Shown piece after piece: positions 24,101-30,500 of a stretch of 64,000 bases of DNA. The number at the start of each line of letters is the position of its first letter. Position 1 is the first letter of the stretch. A program made the position numbers and the translations under genes. Under the pieces are notes generated by a model. That model saw only the letters and a program-made list of their open reading frames with translations. It ran no database searches and was not told the origin of the DNA. The stretch is taken from assembly GCA_037043455.1 (NCBI GenBank), contig JAWPHD010001326.1, positions 124,001 to 188,000 on the forward strand, written 5' to 3'. Origin of the DNA: Cyrtodaria siliqua. Lineage: Eukaryota; Mollusca; Bivalvia; Adapedonta; Hiatellidae.

Positions 24101-26878
24101 ATTGCCATTATAATGCAGTGTTTTTTTTCTCTATTTTGGGAACATAGCCCATGGCGTTGGAATTGGGAATTTTAGCGCGATTTTTCATAAAATTGGGAAT
24201 TGTAGCGCGATTTTTAATAAAATTCGGAAAAATATAAAGTAAAGCTTTCCTTTCATAATTATATCTTTAATACTGTTTTTTGTACACCAAGATAAACAGA
24301 AGAATTTATAAGCTTTTGAACCCCAATCCAATGAACCCCAATCATTGGATTGGGACACTAAAATTTGGGAATTTTTTCCTCTTAATTGGGGAAAAAAGGT
24401 ATGTTTTGGCATTGGGAATATGACCGAATTTCGGCTATAAAAACAGCCAAAAAAAAACACTGTAATGATACCTTGAAACCGAAAGTAGGTAGATGTGCGT
24501 TACTCAAAGATCAGAATCCTTGAGTTTCATAAATTATTTAAAGTAATTAACTTTACTTATTACACTTAATTATATTCCACAAGCGAATATGTATCGCAAA
24601 AGTATTTTACTGTTGATAATTGTTACGGCATAGATAAAATAATTAACAGAACCATAGATCTACATACACATGACATATATATCCATGACAGAACTCTGCA
24701 AAATATTTTTAATTTCATTCATAAATCATAGGACCTACATATAGCCATGCCAAAAACAAGTAATTGAACAGTCGCGGTTTTATTTGCATGTTGTTTATTG
24801 CAATCAAAAGATAAAGGGTTTCTCCAATAGTAATAATGCAATGCCCCGTGGCTAATTGGCTGTCCAAAGCAGGACAAAGAGGCCATAAATCACAAACACT
24901 GGCTGCGCGTGGTGTGTTGACATCAGATATATACTATAATTGTGTCATATTTGTGCATACGGCGAGAGTAAAAAAATAACTTCAGCTAACTGTTTTAATT
25001 TTCAATTTTATTTATAGTATACATTTGTAAAACTAAACACATTACAAATAGATTACGTTCAGTCGGATTTGTCAAAAAAAGAAAAAGAAAAAAAAGAAGT
25101 CTGTTACATGCTTGTTTGTTATTTAAATCGAAATTATGTATTTCATGTCACATATTCCATCTGTCTTGGAGATAAACAAACTTTTAATTCAATTTAAGAA
25201 ACACAATAATTATGATCTTCGAATAACGTCAGGAACATCGACAATATTAGGCTACCTACTTTCGGTTTCAAAATATCATCATAATTACAAATAAACACCA
25301 CATTTAACACCGGCAAATTCAATATCTGACAGCTCATATTAATAACATAACTACAAACAGCTTTCCCACGTTATACATAAAACATGTATACATAAAATTG
25401 AAAATTAAAATAGTACACAATATAAACTGTATATATATGATGTCAACACACCACAGGTAGCCAGTGTTTGTGATTTATGGCCTCTTTGATCTAAACAAAC
25501 ATCCTGCTTTGGACAGCCAATTAGCCACGGGGTACTGCATTATTACTATTGGAGAAACCCTTTATCTTTTGATTGCAATAAACAACCTGCCATAAACTCA
25601 ACATTAGCAACTCTTCAATTAATTGTTATTGGCATAGCTATATATCTATTTAGGTCCTATGATTTATGAAATCTTATACTTTGGTAGGAATAACAATATA
25701 TTGCAGAGTCCTGTTGATTATTTTACATAATAATTGTCGTAACAATTACCAACAGTAAATGACTCTTTGCAATACATATTCGTTTGTGAAATATACTTTT
25801 ATGAACATTATTTAAAGGAGAATTTATATACTTATGTTAAGTAGTGAATTTAAAACTCAGCATGCACAGTATTGGACTCTCAAACTACTGGAAGAAAAGA
25901 TTAATATGAACCGTTTCTGTTTACAAGAAAGTTATATATATATATATATACAACTTGTTAAATGTAATTAAAATGCAGGGACTTATTTATTTAAGTGTAT
26001 TAAGTAAAGATAAATAATTCAAGAAACGCGAGGAGTATGCTATTTGAGTAACCGTGGCGCACTTCTATATCTACTTTCAGTTTCAAGGTATTATTATAAT
26101 GGCAATAAAAAAGCCATTTTACCCAGAAAAGGTCAATAGTCTGACAGTTTACTTTATATTACTAACACACCTAGAAACAGCACTAGCATTATATTTTTGC
26201 ATGATACGTTCTAAAATGTGTCTAAAACAAATAAACACTGTATATTCCAGCATTTTTTTTCCTTCTTCGGACCCAAAAAATAGCATTTCCCCCAATTTTG
26301 AGTAAAAAAAAAAAAAAATCCCAATTCCAGATTTTTCTTCCCAAAATTGTAAAATGTTTTAGAATAATCTTCTTAATAACTTTTTTAACCAGGGTTTTCG
26401 ACATTTCTTCTGCTTTTATGTGTAAATTGAACAAAATACAAAAACAATTTTTTTTCCCCAATTCTGAGAAAAATCGCGCGTTTTTTCCCAATTTTGAGAT
26501 AAATCGTGCGTTTTTTCCCAATTTTGAGTAAAATCGCGTGTTTTTTCCCAATTTGACCGGTCACGGACACATTCCCAAAATGTTGAAAAAACCCGCTAAT
26601 ATTCATTATGCAGAGTTAGTGTTGAGACACCCCGAACTCGAAATCTCGTGAAAAACAAGAGCGAGATTTGATAAGGGCAAAAGGGTGAATAGATCGTCAA
26701 TGCTACCACATGATTTTGGAAACTTACAAGCAGCATCAAAATCTGCCCTCCACTGATCAGCTGTCAGTTTGTCTTCAACTTCTACCGTCAGACCGCTTCC
26801 CTCTTTTACCACCATGGTGACAATATATTCAATACCACGGAACACATATGCTGCAGAAACTGTGGTTTGGTCATCCAT
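94..26878 (-). CDS. CCDC61: CCDC61 (VFL3) gene, complete, 14 coding exons
   Basis: Coiled-coil domain protein 61 is a basal-body and centriolar-satellite protein of the SAS6/XRCC4 superfamily, needed for centriole and cilium organisation. Joining 26728-26878, 22541-22623, 21924-22084, 20925-21030, 20379-20425, 15063-15279, 13806-13885, 12811-13109, 11762-11840, 9124-9218, 4767-4827, 3210-3306, 688-745 and 94-194 on the minus strand gives one 1,635-nt frame (544 aa; human about 512). All junctions are GT-AG and in phase. Residues 1-145 match the SAS6-like head (motifs YVFRGIEY, TADQWR, HKTGNFKQFNIF, LDLLTYADLESLR, NSKRYLILTY). Residues 145-281 are coiled coil, 282-500 a Ser/Arg-rich tail, and about 522-543 the conserved end helix (EISEIDERLNRLQQLM). 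Start chosen at MDDQ because homology begins there. Family identity is very firm. The small 3' exons rest on phase and short motifs, and one extra 33-nt exon is possible. Confidence 0.93.
688..745 (-). CDS. CCDC61: CCDC61 exon 13
   Basis: Reads SEYGRSRSVRNKENIPVKN. Phase 0 in, 1 out, with a strong donor gtaagt. The acceptor (cccgag) is the only in-phase AG after the last upstream stop, but its pyrimidine tract is poor, so the 5' edge is uncertain. Confidence 0.6.
1249..1625. repeat. Tandem array of about 50-bp units
   Basis: About seven imperfect units, each with the core agaggtgatatgctaa followed by a cttgctttacaag-like stretch, spaced 48-72 bp. It lies in the intron between CCDC61 exons 12 and 13. 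The rest of that intron (746-3209) shows only AT-rich sequence and a decayed dispersed repeat near 2847-2950 (tgtgtctatatgacacgaat), also found near 13660-13780. Confidence 0.75.
3210..3306 (-). CDS. CCDC61: CCDC61 exon 12
   Basis: An Arg/Ser-rich exon (NRNSRPRSRSRPVDRS, then AVSSAYLSSPDI). Phase 2 in, 0 out, donor gtaagt. Two in-frame acceptors lie 12 nt apart (exon starting at 3306 or 3294). The outer one has the better pyrimidine tract and is used here. Confidence 0.75.
3954..4730. mobile_element. Mutator-like MITE with 9-bp target duplication
   Basis: Both ends begin CAATCTCATTAAAATCA in inverted orientation and stay similar for about 95 bp (shared blocks GATACTCT, ATCTGACAA, TTGGAGGTCACGTCA). 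The element is bounded by a perfect 9-bp direct repeat GTTTGAAGA at 3945-3953 and 4731-4739. Long terminal inverted repeats with a 9-bp duplication are the signature of Mutator-like elements. No transposase frame is present. A tRNA-like stretch near 4362-4440 (A-box-like ttagctcacttgatagc, B-box-like gggtttaatccc) may be a nested SINE head. Confidence 0.85.
4767..4827 (-). CDS. CCDC61: CCDC61 exon 11 (61 nt)
   Basis: Reads DGSQGEMSDGAMSDSSCTSL, an acidic Ser-rich segment like the EDFSESL region of vertebrate CCDC61. Phase 1 in, 2 out, acceptor tttttcag, donor gtaact. A Mutator-like element ends 28 bp from its donor side. Confidence 0.75.
5615..5647 (-). other. CCDC61: Candidate 33-nt CCDC61 cassette exon
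   Basis: A 33-nt segment (DNIRHFLSIVR) lies between a plausible acceptor (ttaatgacag) and a good donor (gtgtgagt). It would enter and leave in phase 1, exactly as needed between exons 10 and 11, so it could be included or skipped without a frameshift. No family homology was recognised. Confidence 0.3.
5726..5816. repeat. Short inverted repeat
   Basis: Arms near 5726-5762 and 5776-5816 (ggaaattccaac / gttggaaatttcc and gggaacc / ggttcc) form an imperfect hairpin in an intron of CCDC61. Between here and 7100 the sequence is AT-rich. At 6170-6560 there are repeated accttgacc-type words but no gene. Confidence 0.55.
7104..7667. mobile_element. Tc1/mariner-like foldback MITE, copy 1
   Basis: The ends read TTGTTTGGGGCGCT and its inverted counterpart AGCGCCCCAAACAA, flanked on both sides by TA (7102-7103, 7668-7669). 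The arms stay complementary deep into the element (gtttcagccaaag / ctttggctgaaac; attggttgagaaa / ttctcaaccgat). No ORF. A TA duplication with long inverted repeats suggests a Tc1/mariner-mobilised non-autonomous element. Confidence 0.75.
8225..8985. repeat. Dispersed tandem-repeat element (GGGTGTTC family)
   Basis: Starts agaagggtgttccacgaaac and ends in a gacggacgacaacagac tract followed by aagtgatccctaagtgtctg. The interior repeats ggttgcaggttaaaattt and ggcataactctgccaaaatg about every 160-180 bp. A shorter copy is at 21095-21372. This is a repeat unrelated to the host gene. Confidence 0.65.
9124..9218 (-). CDS. CCDC61: CCDC61 exon 10
   Basis: Reads KRHQRSNISGVSVSSSSKPS then PTALLVTSRLS, a Ser-rich low-complexity segment. 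It is phase-compatible with its neighbours (2 in, 1 out), with acceptor gtttcag and donor gtacgc. Sequence conservation is low, so support is splice sites and phase. Confidence 0.78.
9479..11726. mobile_element. Pearl/HINE-like element with 320-bp tandem repeats
   Basis: Begins AACAAGAGGTCAATGACCTT (with a terminal palindrome), carries about 5.5 copies of a unit marked by gtagtcgctacaaac at 9531, 9850, 10171, 10491, 10810 and about 11130 (period 319-321 bp), then a gacagacagacggacagac microsatellite. It ends in a hairpin (GCTCTGCTGATC / GATCAGTAGAGC) and AGCTAAAAAT. This layout matches pearl or Helentron-associated elements of bivalves. It fills most of the intron between CCDC61 exons 9 and 10. 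A reverse-orientation copy is at 47773-49070. Confidence 0.75.
11762..11840 (-). CDS. CCDC61: CCDC61 exon 9
   Basis: Reads ARNPRFDPSAYIKDKERKK then QEALLK. The RFDP...A(Y/F)...K(D/A)KERK block is conserved in vertebrate CCDC61. It enters in phase 1, leaves in phase 2, donor gtaagt. Confidence 0.9.
12149..12643. mobile_element. Tc1/mariner-like foldback MITE, copy 2 (diverged)
   Basis: Diverged relative of the 7104-7667 element. The right end is gcaccccaaacta followed by TA, the left end TTGTTCAGCGC preceded by TA, with shared interior words (attggttaagaaataaat, cagccaaag, aacaactta). It lies in the intron between CCDC61 exons 8 and 9. Confidence 0.65.
12811..13109 (-). CDS. CCDC61: CCDC61 exon 8, Ser/Arg-rich
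   Basis: A 299-nt exon encoding a basic low-complexity stretch with repeated RSLSRDRERS-type units (about residues 282-381). It is probably disordered and resembles SR-rich linkers. It enters in phase 2, leaves in phase 1, with donor gtatgt. The overlapping frames on the same strand are shadows of it. Confidence 0.9.
13806..13885 (-). CDS. CCDC61: CCDC61 exon 7
   Basis: Reads LEEIKASERNLRIRVKSL then TNELAIYK, the end of the coiled coil and a block conserved in vertebrate CCDC61. It enters in phase 0 after a tttttttcag acceptor and leaves in phase 2 with gtaaat. Confidence 0.9.
14023..14290. repeat. Truncated copy of the 320-bp repeat family
   Basis: Starts AACAAGAGGTCAATGACCTT like the element at 9479 and contains less than one unit (gtagtttcagaggagtagtc, agatggccactggcagcc). 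It breaks off at tagtcgctacaaacaggccc, where a different AT-rich repeat segment (14286 onward, with repeated ggcgaa words) begins. Nothing coding is seen from 14286 to 15062. Confidence 0.65.
15063..15279 (-). CDS. CCDC61: CCDC61 exon 6
   Basis: A 217-nt coiled-coil exon rich in Lys, Glu and Leu, from DCDHLRKEKEDIESEF to QYRELLEE. It enters in phase 2 after a ctag acceptor and leaves in phase 0 with gtattg. Confidence 0.9.
17699..18867. mobile_element. 1,169-bp insertion with GGTCTCACACC inverted ends
   Basis: Ends GGTCTCACACC and GGTGTGAGACC are perfect 11-bp inverted repeats flanked by TAAA on both sides (17695-17698, 18868-18871). Removing the insert with one TAAA restores ttggtaaaggaccataagc and a spacing of about 161 bp between array markers. 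A third copy of the end motif lies inside at 18145-18155, so a shorter form may exist or two copies may be nested. No transposase frame is seen. Confidence 0.75.
19153..19479. mobile_element. hAT-like MITE with 8-bp target duplication
   Basis: Starts CAGTGTATTAGCCAG and ends with the inverted match (CAGTGTATAAGGCAG on the other strand, 13 of 15 identical). It is flanked by CTTGAGGC (19145-19152) and CTTGGGGC (19480-19487), an 8-bp duplication with one change. Removing it restores the array spacing to about 162 bp. The CAG ends and 8-bp duplication fit the hAT superfamily. At 327 bp it is non-coding. Confidence 0.82.
20379..20425 (-). CDS. CCDC61: CCDC61 exon 5 (47 nt)
   Basis: Short exon reading GPSDTKVKELDKLRR, enters phase 0 and leaves phase 2, with acceptor ttttttcag and donor gtaagt. 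It links exons 4 and 6 in frame and continues the coiled coil. Confidence 0.85.
20925..21030 (-). CDS. CCDC61: CCDC61 exon 4
   Basis: Reads RIHYPLPLPYVGKPDP, the conserved hinge after the head, then LLQEQIRVLRAEIKALKQQ, which starts the long coiled coil. It enters in phase 2 and leaves in phase 0. Confidence 0.94.
21095..21372. repeat. Short copy of the GGGTGTTC repeat family
   Basis: Begins ctagaagggtgttcagcgga and ends with a gacggacagacagacaacga tract and aagtgatcctaatgtgtctt, the same ends as the repeat at 8225. It lies next to CCDC61 exon 4. Downstream, 21640-21845 is an irregular array of tgatacatgatacat-like words. Confidence 0.6.
21924..22084 (-). CDS. CCDC61: CCDC61 exon 3
   Basis: Reads ASDSVSLDLLTYADLESLR through SLNSKRYLILTYTVEFD, closing the head domain. 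It enters in phase 0 after a ttcag acceptor and leaves in phase 2 with gtataa. Length 161 nt. Confidence 0.94.
22541..22623 (-). CDS. CCDC61: CCDC61 exon 2
   Basis: Reads IEDLTHKTGNFKQF then NIFVSMLESGIIQ, the most conserved block of the CCDC61 head domain. It is 83 nt, enters in phase 1 and leaves in phase 0 with donor gtaaaa. It is too short to appear as an isolated open frame and was found by homology and phase. Confidence 0.93.
22985..23720 (-). repeat. tRNA-like SINE pair and a 153-bp direct duplication
   Basis: Two copies of a tRNA-like head (near 22985-23110 and 23285-23430) read on the minus strand as cggtagagcatacgcttcac (A-box-like) followed by cgagttcaaaacc (B-box-like). At 23430-23720 a segment starting gcgcttataaacctat and containing ttgggtatgggcaagtgaca is duplicated head to tail. 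No RNA gene is claimed. Confidence 0.6.
23890..26688. repeat. 2.8-kb palindromic foldback element
   Basis: The left and right halves are inverted copies. Matching pairs: ttatcaaatctcgctct (23897) with its complement near 26670; gttcggggtgtctcaacact near 23935 and 26635; gaccttttctgggtaaaatg near 24070 and 26130; ccgtggctaattggctgtcc near 24845 and 25530. The unpaired centre is about 24960-25430. It sits in CCDC61 intron 1 and ends about 40 bp from exon 1. Small frames inside it (26054-26606) are repeat sequence. Confidence 0.8.
26728..26878 (-). CDS. CCDC61: CCDC61 exon 1
   Basis: Encodes residues 1-50 from MDDQTTV through YVFRGIEYIV and TADQWRADFD, the first strands of the SAS6-like head. 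The donor gtaagt follows position 26728 and the exon ends in phase 1. The open frame continues 23 codons upstream of this ATG, but that part has no family similarity, so it is read as 5' UTR. Confidence 0.93.
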
Positions 26879-26988
26879 TTTTAATGTTCTTTTGTCAAAT
26901 GCAGGAATATATTTATGTGTTTCCCGTAAATCTGTGATTTTGAACACAGCGGGGAAAATTGATGGGTTCAGACAAGTTTTTAGACAAC

Positions 26989-27003
26989 GTTACCCATGTT
27001 AAT
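26989..27003 (-). promoter_or_regulatory. Degenerate X-box (RFX) candidate upstream of CCDC61
   Basis: On the minus strand ATTAAC-ATG-GGTAAC fits the X-box pattern RYYRYY-N(1-3)-RRNRAC with one mismatch, 111 bp upstream of the CCDC61 ATG. CCDC61 is a ciliary gene, a usual RFX target class. Short motif, so low confidence. Confidence 0.35.
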
Positions 27004-27173
27004 CATCACATTGTGAGCTTTTTTAAAAAACAGAATATGGTTCAAAATGTTAAAGTTTAGTGTCTAAATAAGACAGTACTCTCATTTAGGCGGGGTATGC
27101 TTATGAAACTATCATTTGTGTGAAAATGTTTTCATTCAACATAATTTGGCCGGAAAGGAAACTAAGAAAGCCA

Positions 27174-27183
27174 CGCATGCGCA
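27174..27183 (+). promoter_or_regulatory. NRF-1-like site upstream of MRPS18A
   Basis: CGCATGCGCA matches the core of the NRF-1 palindrome and lies about 222 bp upstream of the MRPS18A ATG, with an ETS/GABP core CCGGAA 24 bp away. NRF-1 and GABP (NRF-2) are the standard regulators of nuclear genes for mitochondrial ribosomes. Confidence 0.45.
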
Positions 27184-27404
27184 AACCTACTTAAGGGACT
27201 AATCGTTTTCCTATATATATATTTTTTAATTTGACGAGTTTATAATTGTATTGTTTATTATATTTTTTCTCAGAAATTCGTTCTAATAAAATACAATTTA
27301 CAGATGTTTGTCACAGGTGTAAATTTTCGTAAATCTTGATGGTGGCGATAACATAAATGATAGCCCCCTACAAAGTTGTCAGAGTAACTTCCCCTTAGTT
27401 CAAC

Positions 27405-27540
27405 ATGTCTGGCATTTGCAGATTTGCAAATACTTTTCACAAGCTCTCTCATAATTTATACCAAAACCAAAGACAAATCCTAGCTAAACATGCTTCAAGA
27501 AGACAATTTCATGCAACTACTACATTGGGATTGAGAGAAG
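27405..27540 (+). CDS. MRPS18A: MRPS18A exon 1
   Basis: Encodes residues 1-45, the putative mitochondrial presequence (MSGICRF to TTTLGLRE), rich in Arg, Lys, His and Gln. It ends in phase 1 at the donor AAG|gtttgtg. Confidence 0.85.
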
Positions 27541-30500
27541 GTTTGTGTTTTAGACCTTTTGATTTGATTATCATTGGGTCCGTTCAGGGTTACCTCATCG
27601 GTTACTCAGGGCCATAGTGGTCCGGCTCATGTGCTTTGTCGCTAAATACCAGTTGAAATCGAACAAAAGTGTCCTACATGAGTTGGGAAGACATCTGAGT
27701 CCAGCAGCCATATCATAGAATAGAACATTATACAAGGGTAATCACTTGGCATACAGGTCATTCTCACTAAGTTCAGTCTATGCTGAATATTGTTTTAATT
27801 AAAAGAGCAAATCATTTAACTCTACATGCCTTCTATACCCAGGTGTTCAAGGTGTCCAACATTGGTATATATTTTAATATCGCTCAATACAGTACTGAGA
27901 AATCGTCATCGAAACGTTGAAAAACTGGTAAAAATATTTAGTTGGAAGACCCCGTGCCTAAACACAGTCACTCTGTAGACAACAACTCTAATGGCAGTTG
28001 CGTACGAAACTAGACCACGGATCATTTAGTCGTCACCGCAGATTATGAGCATTCATTATTGTTTTCCTTACCAGTTAATTCAACGGAAGCTACATTTTCT
28101 CTTCTGTTTACAACCATCAAATTTTGTTTCAATCGGCAGCCATATTGGTCTGGTACCCTTTCACTACTGCGCTCGCTATTCTCTCTTCGAGCGCAGTAGG
28201 GGAAGGGTACCAGACCAATATGGCTGCCGATTGAAACAAAATTTGACGGTTGTAAACATTTTATTCCAAATAACGCTTAAATAAATCGGTAAAAGCTCCA
28301 GTTGGGAAGAAAATATAACTCATTTTTTCTTTTCTTTAAGCGCCTATACACACCACCATGTGTTTATTGTTTTGGTCATCAAACATATATATGTATTGTT
28401 TAATGAATATTTACATGAGATGCATGGTTAGGAAGCCAAATATATAACCTTTCTATTGATTGATGTTATTTCGAATTTTCAAAGGTTAAATGAACGAGGA
28501 AAAACAAAATAAAAGCGCTGCCGCAATTATCAAGCAGTTCATTTTTTCAATAAAGATAAAGTTTGTGAGGATAACAATACAGCACATCAGGGCTCGACAT
28601 TAGGCATTGTCCGATAGGTTTTGGCAACCCAGACTTGGGGACGGACAAGTTGATTCTGAATCCAGGTTGTCCGATCGGGCAATTAGAACATTTTTATAAA
28701 TCAAAATGAAAATCTACGCCAAAATACGCTGAAAACCCACGCCAAATGACAAAATTCAAATCTCACCGTAGCGAGTGTTGTCTAATAGGAAGTGATTCTT
28801 AACTAGACAGTTTTGCGCATGCGCGGCAGGATTTTCCCTGCCGATATATATAGATAGTTGCTTTTCGCAACACGTTGCTTGGGATCCCTGTATTTGACGT
28901 TTTATTCTCCCGATTTTGAATGACAAAAAGCATTCCTTATGTTGTGAAAATATTGTTAATAAAATACAACAAAAGCAAGTTGTTTAATTATACGCTCATC
29001 ATAAATTTTACGAAATAAAAATCGCTTGAACATTTTGCGACAATCACATACGACCGCTTTGCGGATTGTGTACATGTATCACGCTTCATCGGATCGCAAT
29101 CTCTGAATAGAAATGCTTTATTTTACATGTTTTAATGCCTTTACAGTAAAAAATTGAGATTTCATATTCGGACAAGTTCAATATAGGTCAGGACAAGTGG
29201 ATTTCTGAAGTCACTTGTCCAACAGGACAAGTGGATGCAAAAGTTAATGTAGAGGCCTGTACATTTAAATGATTTACTAAGTGAGCAAAATTAAATTATC
29301 TTTTTAACTTTTCTATAGAACAGCTGGAAAAACGTCGACTGCATTGTGTGAACAATTAAGAATGGTTGATTGATGTCTTCTATTGGCATAACAATTGATT
29401 GAGTAATTAACAAACACGCATGTATCAATAAAAAAAATAACACCAGCAAACGTGGTAATGATAATTCGAACAACACATTATTAGTGTTTGTTTGTTTTCT
29501 TCTCGGTTTTAAGGTCGGCTGATTTAGTATTTTAATCAGTTAAAATTGTTGGAAAAATCGAAATGCAAATGCCAATGATTGTAAAATGCTCTCATTTCCA
29601 AGTTAGTGGCTGCAAAATGTAATTGTATGTACCCTTTTCACGATTTGCGTGGGTTTTTCGTGTTTTTAGCTAATTGTTTTTTTTAGTGGTTTGTTCTCAA
29701 CCAAGAAGTGTGAAATTGCGATGAAAATAGATGACCGATGTTCATGCTTAAAAACTACCTAAATACAATTTCAATATGTATGTTATAACTTTCAATCATC
29801 AACAGGTACTGTAGTGTATAAGTGAAGAAAAAAAGGTTTACCCTTCCATAAAAGAGATTATTTTTTTTACCCTTCCATAAAATATACACGCTGATTCAAG
29901 AAAAAATATTTTTTTAAAAATGGCCAAGTTAAATTATTTTGTTTTGTTAAAATCGAAGTCATAAACCACTTAAAAACTAGCCTAAACACAATTTCAATAT
30001 GTATGTTATAACTTGCAATCATCAACAGGTATGGTTTAATTGAGAGAGAAAAGTTTACCCTTCCATAAAATATACATGCTAATCCAGGAGAGAAAAAAAC
30101 ACGTTCAAAATGGCCAAGTAATAAAAATATTTTTTGGTTGAAATCAAAGTCATAACCCACTTAAAAACTACACCAAACACAAAGTGTATATGTTTTGTAG
30201 GATAAACAAAGATCGACTCATATATAAAAAGTGGGAAAGGCGTAAAAAAACAAACAAACAAAAGACTGCACGAACGTCGGCCATCTTTTTTTCATCGCAA
30301 TTTCACGCTTCCTGGTTTGAGAACAAAACACTAAAAAAAGCAATTAAAAACTTGCTAAAAACACGAACAACCCACTCAGATCGTGAAAAGGATACTTACA
30401 ATTATGTTCTGCAGCAACTAACCATGTTGTTTATAATGTCTTCAACCATAAAATGCGATAAATCATGGAGTGAAATCACATTTTATTTTCTAAAACATGG

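Larger units (their letters stand above)
26879..27404. promoter_or_regulatory. Divergent promoter of CCDC61 and MRPS18A
   Basis: Only 526 bp separate the two divergent start codons, so the genes probably share a bidirectional promoter. Visible motifs are a degenerate RFX X-box (26989-27003), an ETS/GABP core CCGGAA (27150-27155) and an NRF-1-like CGCATGCGCA (27174-27183). No TATA box is placed where it would direct either gene. Both 5' UTRs must lie here, but transcription starts cannot be assigned from sequence. Confidence 0.65.

Noticed and set aside
26054..26606. Overlapping small frames on both strands near CCDC61 exon 1
   Set aside because: They lie within the palindromic foldback element and mirror each other. 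No homology.
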